Shown: positions 14,498-22,024 of the stretch, piece by piece | Position numbering within the stretch: position 1 is the stretch's first letter | Layout of the letters: the number at the start of each line of letters is the position of its first letter | Source: an uncultured Microbacteriaceae bacterium | Lineage (GTDB): Bacteria; Actinomycetota; Actinomycetes; Actinomycetales; Microbacteriaceae | Assembly: GCA_934661165.1 (NCBI GenBank) | Contig: CAKUJB010000006.1 | Location: 1-36,471, forward strand | Reading direction: 5' to 3' | Length of the DNA stretch: 36,471 bases | Position numbers and translations under genes: made by a program | Notes under the pieces: model-generated | Seen by the model: only the letters and a program-made list of their open reading frames with translations | Databases searched by the model: none | Told to the model about the DNA's origin: nothing

Positions 14498-15628
14498 ATG
14501 ACCGTCCTCTCGTTGCCGGAGCTGCGGGCGCTGCGCCTCGACGCGCAGCTCCTGCGCGGGTCGGTGCCCGACGACGGGACGAATGCGCGGAGCGGCCCCG
14601 CCGCGGACCCCGTCGACGCCGTCGTCACGGTCGTCGAGCGCCTCGTCGCACTGCAGGGGCAGGATCTCCCGGCCGTGCAGCGGGCGATCGCGCTGCGCGC
14701 CGGCGTCGGGCTCGAGGCCGTCGCCGCGGCGTTCGCGGGCGGACGCATCGTCCGCGGCTGGCCCATGCGCGGCACCCTCTTCGTCACGACGCCGCGCGAC
14801 CTCGCGACGCTCGGGATGCACACCCGCGCGCAGGCGGTGTCGGGGCTCGCCCGGCGCCGGGAGCAGCTCGGTCTCACGTCGGCGATCGTCGACCGCGCGG
14901 CGGCGGCGGGGCTCGCCCGACTCGCCCTCGCCCCCGCCACGCGGGCGGAGCTGCTCGAGACCTGGCGCGAGGCGGGGATCGACGTCAACGGCCAGCGCGG
15001 CTACCACCTCATCGCGACCCTGAGCCAGGCGGGGCTCTGGCACTGGGGCGCGCTCCGCGACGGGCGGGAGCAGGAGCTCGTCGCCTCGGCGGGGGTCATC
15101 GCGCTCGGCGAGGGCGACGGGGACGCGAGCCGCGCATTCGTCCGGATCCTGCTCGGGTACCTCGACGGGCACGGGCCCGCGGCGCTCGCCGACCTCGCGT
15201 GGTGGACCAAGGCGCCGAGGACCGTGCTGCGCCGGGCGCTCGCGGACGCGGGGGACCAGGTCGTCGCGGTCCGGCTCGAGGCCGCGGACGGACCCGAGCT
15301 CCTCGCCAGGCCCGCGCACCTCGCGCGGCTCGGCGAGCTCGCGACGCCGGCCGCGGACGAGGTGCACCTGCTGCCGGCCTTCGACGAGTACTACCTCGGC
15401 TACGCGGACCGCTCGCCGATCGCGAGCGCGGCGGTGCAGGCGGCGATCGTGCCGGGCGGCAACGGCATCTTCCGCCCCACCGTCCTGAGCGCGGGCCGCG
15501 CCGTCGGCACCTGGGCCCGCGGCACCCGCAAGGCCGACCCGCCCGCGGTCATCGACCTCCTCGAGCCCGTCACCGCGCGCACCCGCCGGGCCCTCGACGC
15601 CCTCGCGGCATCCGCGTCTCAGCTGTAG
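14498..15628 (+). CDS. HTH_42 winged-helix protein (AlkZ/YcaQ-like family)
   Basis: This 376-residue protein belongs to the PF06224 group of winged-helix DNA-binding proteins, whose studied members (AlkZ, YcaQ/AlkX) are DNA glycosylases that remove crosslinks or bulky lesions. Diagnostic parts are LVALQGQDLPAVQRAIALR (about 50-68), GWPMRGTLFVTTPRDL and the C-terminal LLPAFDEYYLGYADRSP. The Gln-x-Gln-Asp block lies at the place of the QxQ/QxD catalytic motif. Whether it is an active glycosylase is inference. It begins 29 bp after ispH, ATG at 14498, and is convergent with fbaA. Confidence 0.8.
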   Translation: MTVLSLPELRALRLDAQLLRGSVPDDGTNARSGPAADPVDAVVTVVERLVALQGQDLPAVQRAIALRAGVGLEAVAAAFAGGRIVRGWPMRGTLFVTTPRDLATLGMHTRAQAVSGLARRREQLGLTSAIVDRAAAAGLARLALAPATRAELLETWREAGIDVNGQRGYHLIATLSQAGLWHWGALRDGREQELVASAGVIALGEGDGDASRAFVRILLGYLDGHGPAALADLAWWTKAPRTVLRRALADAGDQVVAVRLEAADGPELLARPAHLARLGELATPAADEVHLLPAFDEYYLGYADRSPIASAAVQAAIVPGGNGIFRPTVLSAGRAVGTWARGTRKADPPAVIDLLEPVTARTRRALDALAASASQL

Positions 15629-15641
15629 GAGGCCGAACGCG

Positions 15642-15665
15642 AGCGGAGTCGATGAACTCCTCGCT
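15642..15665. terminator. Imperfect hairpin between convergent 14498 gene and fbaA
   Basis: AGCGGAGT pairs with ACTCCTCGCT around a 6-nt loop with a 2-nt bulge. It sits in the 73-bp gap between two convergent stops; no T-tract follows. Confidence 0.3.
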
Positions 15666-15701
15666 GGGCCTGAACAGCGGACGAAGGGTCTGCAATGCGC
15701 C

Positions 15702-16721
15702 TCAGGCGCGGCCCGCGGAGCCGAGCTCCTGCGCGGCGAGGGCGACGCGGGCGGCCATGTCCGCCTCGGCGACCTTGCCCCAGGCGCGCGGGTCGTAGCG
15801 CTTCTTGTCCCCGACCTCGCCGTCGATCTTGAGGACGCCGTCGTAGTTGCGGAGCATGTAGTCGGCGACCGAGCGCGTGAAGGCGTACTGCGTGTCGGTG
15901 TCGACGTTCATCTTGATGACGCCGTTGCGCACCGCCGTCGCGATCTCCTCGGGGCTCGAGCCCGAGCCGCCGTGGAAGACGAGGTCGAGCGGGTTCGGAC
16001 CGGTGCCGTACTTCGCCGCGATGCCGGCCTGGATCTCGCCGAGCAGCTCGGGGCGCAGCTTCACGTTGCCGGGCTTGTACACGCCGTGCACGTTGCCGAA
16101 GGTGAGCGCCGCGATGTACCGACCCTGCTCGCCGAGGCCGATCGCGTCGACAACCTGCTCGACGTCCTCGAGGGTCGTGTAGAGCTTGTCGTTGATCTCG
16201 GCGATGACCCCATCCTCCTCGCCGCCGACGACGCCGATCTCGACCTCGAGGATCGCGCCGATCGAGCGCATGCGGGGCAGGAGCGCCTGGGCGATCTCGA
16301 TGTTCTCGGCGAGCGGCACGGCCGAGCCGTCCCACATGTGCGACTGGAAGAGCGGCTCGCGCCCGGCGGCGACCTCCGCCGCGGAGTACTCGATGAGCGG
16401 CTCGACGAACCCCGCGAGCGCGTCCTTCGGGCAGTGGTCGGTGTGGAGCGCGACCGTGATCGGGTACGACTTCGCGACCTCGGTCGCGTACTTCGCGAAC
16501 GCGATCGCGCCCGTCGCGCGTTGCTTGACGCTCGGTCCCGAGAAGTAGTCGGCGCCGCCCGTCGACACCTGGAGGATGCCGTCCGAGCCGGCCTCCGTGA
16601 GCCCCTGCAGGACGGCGTTGACCGTCTGCGAGCTCGAGACGTTGATCGCGGGCAGCGCGTAGCCGCCCGACTTCGCCTTCGCGATGATCTCGGCGTACTG
16701 ATCCGGGGTGGCGACTGGCAT
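15702..16721 (-). CDS. fbaA: Class II fructose-bisphosphate aldolase
   Basis: This 339-residue zinc enzyme splits or forms fructose-1,6-bisphosphate in glycolysis and gluconeogenesis. Metal and substrate residues lie in VALHTDHCPKDAL (about 90-102), LEVEIGVVGGEEDGV, FGNVHGVYKPGNVKL, LVFHGGSGSSPEE and IKMNVDTDTQYAFTRS. Length and motif spacing match the FbaA-type subgroup. The ATG at 16721 has a strong SD, GAAGGAAGG, about 9 nt upstream. It is divergent from glpX, whose product acts on the same metabolite in the gluconeogenic direction. Confidence 0.96.
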   Translation of the reverse strand: MPVATPDQYAEIIAKAKSGGYALPAINVSSSQTVNAVLQGLTEAGSDGILQVSTGGADYFSGPSVKQRATGAIAFAKYATEVAKSYPITVALHTDHCPKDALAGFVEPLIEYSAAEVAAGREPLFQSHMWDGSAVPLAENIEIAQALLPRMRSIGAILEVEIGVVGGEEDGVIAEINDKLYTTLEDVEQVVDAIGLGEQGRYIAALTFGNVHGVYKPGNVKLRPELLGEIQAGIAAKYGTGPNPLDLVFHGGSGSSPEEIATAVRNGVIKMNVDTDTQYAFTRSVADYMLRNYDGVLKIDGEVGDKKRYDPRAWGKVAEADMAARVALAAQELGSAGRA

Positions 16722-16788
16722 CGCGTAAGCCTTCCTTCAGCGTTCGGGACGAATGCGCGGGACCGGCGGCGAGCCACCGACCGGCATC

Positions 16789-16794
16789 AGTCTA
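16789..16794 (-). promoter_or_regulatory. -10 box of fbaA
   Basis: TAGACT on the minus strand would give a leader of about 60 nt containing a strong SD. This is one of the few clearly leadered genes here. The leader also holds one GAATGCG motif. Confidence 0.45.
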
Positions 16795-16824
16795 GGAGGG
16801 GGACTCGTCCGAGCGCCGGACGAT

Positions 16825-16830
16825 TAGGCT
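16825..16830 (+). promoter_or_regulatory. Leaderless -10 box of glpX
   Basis: TAGGCT lies 7 nt before the GTG at 16838. Confidence 0.65.
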
Positions 16831-16837
16831 CGGAGTC

Positions 16838-17833
16838 GTGCCGATCGACGAAGGCCTCGCAGGCCACTTCGAGTCCCCCGACCGCAATCTCGCCCTCGAG
16901 CTCGTCCGGGCGACCGAGGCCGCGGCGATCCGGGCGGTGCCGTGGATCGGCAAGGGCGACAAGAACGCGGCGGACGGCGCCGCGGTCGATGCGATGCGGA
17001 AGTTCCTCGGCACCGTCGACTTCGAGGGCGTCGTCGTCATCGGCGAGGGCGAGAAGGACGACGCCCCCATGCTCTACAACGGCGAGGTCGTCGGGACCGG
17101 CCGCGGCCCGAAGTGCGACATCGCGGTGGACCCGATCGACGGCACGTCGCTCACGGCGGCCGGTCGCTCGCACGCGATCTCGATGCTCGCGGTGTCCGAC
17201 CGCGGCACGATGCTCGACGCCTCGAGCGTCTTCTACATGGACAAGCTCGTCACGGGCGGCGCCGGCGCGGGGGTCGTCGACCTCGCGCAGTCGGTCGGCG
17301 ACAACATCCGCGAGTACGCGCGGGCGCTCGGCCGTCCGGCCGGCGACCTCGTCGTCGCGGTCCTCGACCGGCCGCGCCACGAGGGGCTCATCGACGAGAT
17401 CCGCTCCGCTGGCGCGGCGACCCGGCTCATTCTCGACGGCGACGTCGCGGGCGGCATCAACGCGGCGCTCGACGGCACGCGCATCGACATGTGCATGGGG
17501 ATCGGCGGCTGCCCGGAGGGGGTCGCGACGGCGGCGGCGGTGAAGGCGCTCGGCGGATTCATCCAGGGCCGGTTCGCCCCGCTCGACGCGGCGGAGGCGG
17601 CTCGCGGCGAGGCGGCGGGCTTGCACATGGACCGGATCTACGGCGCGGACGACCTCGTGCGCGGCGACAACACGATCTTCGTCGTGACGGGCGTCACGGA
17701 CGGGTCGCTCGTGCGCGGCGTCGAGCGCGCCGGCGGTGTCATCAACACCGAATCGCTCATCCTCCGCGGCCGCTCCGGCACGCTCCGGCGCATCCAGGCG
17801 ACGCACCTCGCGTCGAAATGGCTCGAGGACTGA
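16838..17833 (+). CDS. glpX: Class II fructose-1,6-bisphosphatase
   Basis: This 331-residue enzyme hydrolyses fructose-1,6-bisphosphate to fructose-6-phosphate, the committed step of gluconeogenesis. Metal- and substrate-binding segments are VVIGEGEKDDAPML (about 67-80), AVDPIDGTSLTAAGR (about 96-110), ILDGDVAGGINAAL and GIGGCPEGVATAAAVKALGG. The GTG start at 16838 has a TAGGCT box 7 nt upstream. It is divergent from fbaA. In related genomes glpX usually sits close to xseAB and fumC, so this gene belongs to the same conserved neighbourhood. Confidence 0.95.
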   Translation: MPIDEGLAGHFESPDRNLALELVRATEAAAIRAVPWIGKGDKNAADGAAVDAMRKFLGTVDFEGVVVIGEGEKDDAPMLYNGEVVGTGRGPKCDIAVDPIDGTSLTAAGRSHAISMLAVSDRGTMLDASSVFYMDKLVTGGAGAGVVDLAQSVGDNIREYARALGRPAGDLVVAVLDRPRHEGLIDEIRSAGAATRLILDGDVAGGINAALDGTRIDMCMGIGGCPEGVATAAAVKALGGFIQGRFAPLDAAEAARGEAAGLHMDRIYGADDLVRGDNTIFVVTGVTDGSLVRGVERAGGVINTESLILRGRSGTLRRIQATHLASKWLED

Positions 17834-17845
17834 GGCGCCACCGGC

Positions 17846-18664
17846 TCAGCCGAGCGCGCGGGCGCGTCGCATCCGCGGCGGGAACGGCACGATCGCCGAT
17901 GTCGTCGCCTGGTACTCGGCGTACTCGGGGTACTTCGACCTCGTGATCGACTCGGTGAACGCCGTCGAGCCGATGAACAGCACCGTGAGCAGCGCGGCGC
18001 CGACGACGCTCCAGTGCAGCAGCGTCCCCGCCGCGACCGCGCCCATGCCGAAGAGCAGCCACCACTGCGCCTGCTCGAAGAAGAAGTTGGGGTGGCGGGA
18101 GTAGCGCCACAGCCCTGTCTGCAGGAACCGCGGGGCGGGCTCACGGCCCGCCGCGACCTCCGCGGCCTTCCACGTGTGGAAGCGCCACTGCTGCTCGTCG
18201 GCGATCGTCTCGCCGACGAGGCACGCGAGGATGAGCGCCGCGAGCAGCCAGTCGATCGGCCCCATCGGCGTCCGGTGCTCGTACGCGACGAGCGCCGGCA
18301 GCGCGATGAGGACGAGCAGCGCCTGCTGGAAGAGGACGATGAACCCGATGTTGAAGAGCTCGAACTGCACGCGGCTCATCCGGCCCCGGAGCACCGCCCA
18401 GCGGTAGTCCTCCATGCCGGTGTAGCCGCCTTTGCGCGCGAAGTTGGCCGTGAGCCGCACGCCCCAGAGGGTGACGAGGACCGCCATGACGACGAGCCGC
18501 GCATCCTGCAGGCCCGCCGCGACCGCGAAGATCCACACGTAGATCACCGGGAGGATCGACCAGAGCCGATCGACCCAAGAGGTCTCGCGAGTGATGAGCG
18601 ACGTGATCCAGCAGAATGCGGCGGCCGCGCCCGCGACGATGAGGACGAGAGGCAGTGGGTCCAT
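17846..18664 (-). CDS. DUF1295 / steroid 5-alpha-reductase-fold membrane protein
   Basis: This 272-residue protein has about seven membrane helices. The C-terminal signature GLWRYSRHPNFFFEQAQWW (about 185-203) and YPEYAEYQATTSAIVPFPP match DUF1295, related to NAD(P)H-dependent lipid or sterol reductases and isoprenylcysteine methyltransferase-like folds. Its substrate here is unknown. ATG at 18664 is chosen: TAGGGT lies 8 nt upstream on the minus strand, whereas the GTG two codons earlier almost touches that box. The promoter overlaps the end of rmuC. It is convergent with glpX with 12 bp between stops. Confidence 0.88.
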   Translation of the reverse strand: MDPLPLVLIVAGAAAAFCWITSLITRETSWVDRLWSILPVIYVWIFAVAAGLQDARLVVMAVLVTLWGVRLTANFARKGGYTGMEDYRWAVLRGRMSRVQFELFNIGFIVLFQQALLVLIALPALVAYEHRTPMGPIDWLLAALILACLVGETIADEQQWRFHTWKAAEVAAGREPAPRFLQTGLWRYSRHPNFFFEQAQWWLLFGMGAVAAGTLLHWSVVGAALLTVLFIGSTAFTESITRSKYPEYAEYQATTSAIVPFPPRMRRARALG

Positions 18665-18675
18665 GGGCACTCACC

Positions 18676-20100
18676 CTAGGCCGATCCGGCGTCCTCGTCA
18701 TCGACCAGTTCCGCGAGTTCGAGCGTGTCGTCGACGAGCGCGGCGGTGAGCTCCGGCGCCGTGAGCGGTTTCGGGCGGTCCTCGATGGGGCTTGCCTCGG
18801 CGAGCACCTTCGACTCGTCGAGGTCGCCGAGCCGCCTCGCGGTGACGAGCACCCGCGACTCGAGGGTCGCGGCGAAGGCGTTGTAGCTCGTGATCGTGCC
18901 CTCGATGGAGCGCCGGAGCCGGTCGGCGCGCTCGGCGAGCGTCGCGAGCCGCCCGTAGAGCTCGCGGCTCAGGTCGAAGAGCCGCTTCGCGTCCTCCGTG
19001 AGGACGTCCTGCCGCCAGGTGTAGGCGACGGTCTTGAGCGCCGCCCAGAAGCTCACGGGCGAAGCGAGGATGACCCCCTTGCCGAAGGCGTACTCGAGCA
19101 GTGACGGGTCCGAATCGATCGCCGTCGCGAGCAGCGATTCGTTCGGGATGAAGGCGATCGTGAAGTCCGGGCTCGCATCGAGGCCGCTCCAGTAGCGGCG
19201 AGCCGCGAGCGCGTCGACGTGACCCTTCACCTTCTTCGCGTGCCGGCCGAAGAGCTCCTGCCGCCTGGCCTCGTCCTCACCGATCGCCGAGGCCGGGATC
19301 GCGGAGGCCTCGATGTAGTCGTTGTACGGCACCTTCGCGTCGACGGCGATCTGCTTGCCGCCCGGCAGGTTGATGACCATGTCGGGGCGACGGGCGGCCT
19401 CGTCGACGGTGATCGTCGACTGCTCGGAGAAGTCAACGTGCGCCATGAGCCCCGCGCTCTCGACGAGGGTCCGCAGCTGCGTCTCGCCCCACACGCCGCG
19501 GACCGCGTTGTTCTTGAGCGCCGCGGCAAGGGACTCCGCGGTCGCGCGCAGTCGCTCCTCGCCCTCGGTCGCCGCCTTGAGCTGGTGCTGGAGCTCGCCG
19601 TGCTGGCGCTGCCGCTGCGCCTCGAGCTCCGTCACCTTCGACTGCATCGTGCGCAGCGTCTCCTGGACCGGCGTGAGGGCCTGCAGCACCTTCGACTCGG
19701 CCTGCTGCTGCGTCTGACGCTCCTTCGCGTCCCGCTCGCCGCGCTCGAGCAGGTCACGGTACTGGGCCGCCGCGTCGCGAGCCTGCTGCTGCAGCCCCTC
19801 GATGGCGGCCTGCGCGGCGGCGAGGTCCGCCTGCACCGCGCTCGAGGCCTCGGCCGCGGCCCGCCGCTCCTCGGCGAGTGCCGTGCCGTGCGCGGCCGCC
19901 GCGAGGGCGAGTGCCTGCTCGCGCTCGCTCGTGGCTGCGGCGAGGGCCCGGGCGAGCTCCGCCTCGGCGAGCCTCGCGGCCTCGGCGAGTCTCGCATTCG
20001 TCGACCGGCGCGAGAGCGCCCCGATGAGCAGACCGGCGATGAGCGCGCCGAGGACGAGTCCGACGAGGATGCCGAGCAGCGTCGCGGCGAGAGGATCCAT
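18676..20100 (-). CDS. rmuC: DNA recombination protein RmuC
   Basis: This 474-residue protein has one N-terminal membrane anchor (about residues 4-30), a long Ala/Glu/Gln-rich coiled coil (about 35-170) and a C-terminal PD-(D/E)XK-like nuclease domain. The domain contains VRGVWGETQLRTLVE, RRPDMVINLPGGKQIAVDAK and FIPNESLLATAIDSDPSLLEYA. RmuC limits inversions and structural rearrangements between short inverted repeats, which is notable given the palindromes in this window. The ATG at 20100 has a CAGACT box 6 nt upstream, a variant of the leaderless pattern. An open frame continues upstream but encodes the exonuclease region in another frame and is rejected. Confidence 0.92.
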   Translation of the reverse strand: MDPLAATLLGILVGLVLGALIAGLLIGALSRRSTNARLAEAARLAEAELARALAAATSEREQALALAAAAHGTALAEERRAAAEASSAVQADLAAAQAAIEGLQQQARDAAAQYRDLLERGERDAKERQTQQQAESKVLQALTPVQETLRTMQSKVTELEAQRQRQHGELQHQLKAATEGEERLRATAESLAAALKNNAVRGVWGETQLRTLVESAGLMAHVDFSEQSTITVDEAARRPDMVINLPGGKQIAVDAKVPYNDYIEASAIPASAIGEDEARRQELFGRHAKKVKGHVDALAARRYWSGLDASPDFTIAFIPNESLLATAIDSDPSLLEYAFGKGVILASPVSFWAALKTVAYTWRQDVLTEDAKRLFDLSRELYGRLATLAERADRLRRSIEGTITSYNAFAATLESRVLVTARRLGDLDESKVLAEASPIEDRPKPLTAPELTAALVDDTLELAELVDDEDAGSA

Positions 20101-20162
20101 GCGCCGAGTCTGACATCGGCCCCCGACATCGCGGGGAGCATGCGTCGCCGGGGCGCGCTCGG

Positions 20163-20744
20163 CTACGCGGCGACGGGCGCGAGGTGCGCGATCCGCGCCC
20201 CCGCCTCGGCGCCGAGCTCCGCGATCGTGGCGGCGCCGTGCCGCTTCGCGGCGTCGATGATGATCCACGCGCACGCCTCGGCGTCGGCGGTCGCGTCGTG
20301 GTGCCGGAAGTCGTCGAAGCCCGCCGCGCTCGCCGCCATCGGCAGCCGATACGAGTCGAGCGTGTACGTGCGCCGGGCGACCTGGAGCGAGCAGAGGTAG
20401 TCGAATTCGGGCACCGGCGCGTCCGAGGCTCGGCAGGCCGCGGCGATGACACCCATGTCGAAGCCCGCGTTGTGCGCCGTCAGCGCATCGCCCTCGAGGT
20501 ACTCGAGCAGCTGCGGGAGCTGGTCGACCCAGCGCGGCGCGCCGAGGACGTCGGCCTCGCGGATGCCGTGGATCCGCGTGTTCCACTCCGTGAAGCGATC
20601 GTGGCCCTCCGGCGGGCGGATGAGCCAGCCGGCCCGGTCGACGACCTTGCCGCCGCGCACCTTCGCCAGACCGACGGAGCAGGCGCTCGCCGCGGAGTGG
20701 TTCGCGGTCTCGAAGTCGATCGCCGTGAAGTCGAGCACGTGCAC
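20163..20744 (-). CDS. DEDDh-type 3'-5' exonuclease (DnaQ-like)
   Basis: This 193-residue protein has the DEDDh exonuclease fold. The catalytic residues are in FTAIDFETAN (Asp, Glu; near residues 5-14), LTAHNAGFDMGV (Asp) and FRHHDATADAEACA (His, Asp). The NTRIHGIREADV segment is also typical of DnaQ/epsilon-like proteins. It lacks the BRCT domain found in some actinobacterial relatives. The start is probably the GTG at 20744, or a second GTG two codons later; the open frame extends to 20891 but only with low-complexity sequence. It lies 62 bp before rmuC on the same strand and diverges from ychF. Confidence 0.85.
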   Translation of the reverse strand: MHVLDFTAIDFETANHSAASACSVGLAKVRGGKVVDRAGWLIRPPEGHDRFTEWNTRIHGIREADVLGAPRWVDQLPQLLEYLEGDALTAHNAGFDMGVIAAACRASDAPVPEFDYLCSLQVARRTYTLDSYRLPMAASAAGFDDFRHHDATADAEACAWIIIDAAKRHGAATIAELGAEAGARIAHLAPVAA

Positions 20745-20870
20745 ATCGAACTCGCCGCCCCCGACATTCGCGCGGAGGCGCGCCGCGCATCCGCGTGCCG
20801 GCATGCATCGCCCGGGCCTGCGTCGAGCGGGCGGACCGGCTCGGGAGGAATGCGGGTGGCCGCCCGCCGG

Positions 20871-20876
20871 TAGGCT
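20871..20876 (+). promoter_or_regulatory. Leaderless -10 box of ychF
   Basis: TAGGCT lies 8 nt before the GTG at 20885. Confidence 0.55.
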
Positions 20877-20884
20877 GAGCGACC

Positions 20885-21961
20885 GTGGCACTCACGATCG
20901 GCATCGTCGGACTCCCCAATGTCGGCAAGTCGACGCTCTTCAACGCGCTGACCCGCGCGAGCGTCCTCGCGGCGAACTACCCGTTCGCGACGATCGAGCC
21001 GAACGTCGGCGTCGTCGAGCTGCCCGACCCGCGGCTCGCGAGACTCGCCGAGGTCTTCGGCAGCGAGCGGATCCTGCCGGCGACCGTCTCCTTCGTCGAC
21101 ATCGCCGGCATCGTCAAGGGCGCGAGCGAGGGCGAGGGGCTCGGCAACCAGTTCCTCGCGAACATCCGCGAGGCCGACGCGATCGCGCAGGTCGTCCGCG
21201 GCTTCGCCGACCCGGACGTCGTCCACGTCGCCGGCGCCGTCGACCCGCGGGCCGACCTCGAGGTCATCACGACGGAGCTCGCGCTCGCGGACCTGCAGAC
21301 GCTCGAGAAGGCGATCCCGCGCATCGAGAAGGAGGTCAAGGGCAAGAAGGCCGAGCCGGCCCTCCTCGAGGCGGCCGTCGCCGCGAAGGCCTCGCTCGAC
21401 GACGGCATCCCGCTCTCGCGCGCGACGGGCGTCGACCTCGCGCAGGTGAAGCCGCTCGGCCTCATGACCGCGAAGCCCATCATCTACGTCTTCAACGTCG
21501 ACGAGGACGTGCTCGGCTCGGCGGCGCGCCGGGAGGAGCTCGCGGCCCTCGTCGCCCCCGCGAAGGCCGTCTTCCTCGACGCGAAGATCGAGTCGGAGCT
21601 CGTCGACCTCGAGCCGGCCGAGGCCGCGGAGCTCCTCGCGATGACCGGGCAGGACGAGTCGGGGCTCGACCAGCTCGCCCGCATCGGCTTCGACACGCTC
21701 GGCCTGCAGACCTATCTCACCGCCGGGCCGAAGGAGGCCCGCGCCTGGACGATCGGCAAGGGCTGGAAGGCCCCGCAGGCCGCGGGCGTTATCCACACCG
21801 ACTTCGAGCGCGGCTTCATCAAGGCCGAGGTCGTCTCCTTCGACGACCTCGTCGCCACGGGCTCCGTCGCCGCGGCGCGCGCGGCGGGCAAGGCGCGGAT
21901 CGAGGGCAAGGACTACGTCATGCAGGACGGCGACGTCGTGGAGTTCCGGTTCAATGTCTGA
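20885..21961 (+). CDS. ychF: Redox-regulated ATPase YchF (Obg-related)
   Basis: This 358-residue protein belongs to the universally conserved OLA1/YchF group, which binds ATP rather than GTP and associates with ribosomes. The P-loop GLPNVGKST lies at residues 9-17; the family segments NYPFATIEPNVGVV and DIAGIVKGASEGEGLGNQFL follow. The altered G4 region NVDE replaces NKxD, as expected for an ATPase. A C-terminal TGS-type domain ends in VIHTDFERGFIKAEVVSFDDL. The GTG start has a TAGGCT box 8 nt upstream. An ABC-F gene follows 63 bp later. Confidence 0.96.
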   Translation: MALTIGIVGLPNVGKSTLFNALTRASVLAANYPFATIEPNVGVVELPDPRLARLAEVFGSERILPATVSFVDIAGIVKGASEGEGLGNQFLANIREADAIAQVVRGFADPDVVHVAGAVDPRADLEVITTELALADLQTLEKAIPRIEKEVKGKKAEPALLEAAVAAKASLDDGIPLSRATGVDLAQVKPLGLMTAKPIIYVFNVDEDVLGSAARREELAALVAPAKAVFLDAKIESELVDLEPAEAAELLAMTGQDESGLDQLARIGFDTLGLQTYLTAGPKEARAWTIGKGWKAPQAAGVIHTDFERGFIKAEVVSFDDLVATGSVAAARAAGKARIEGKDYVMQDGDVVEFRFNV

Positions 21962-21989
21962 CCGGCGCCGGCCGGATCCGGCTGAGGTC
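21960..21989. terminator. Nested inverted repeat after ychF
   Basis: A perfect 12-nt palindrome GCCGGATCCGGC (21971-21982) is nested in an outer GACC/GGTC pair. It starts at the ychF stop, but no T-tract follows. It could be a terminator or simply GC-rich symmetry. Confidence 0.25.
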
Positions 21990-22024
21990 CGGCGTCGCGA
22001 CGCAGCTGGGCTGAGCATGCGGCC

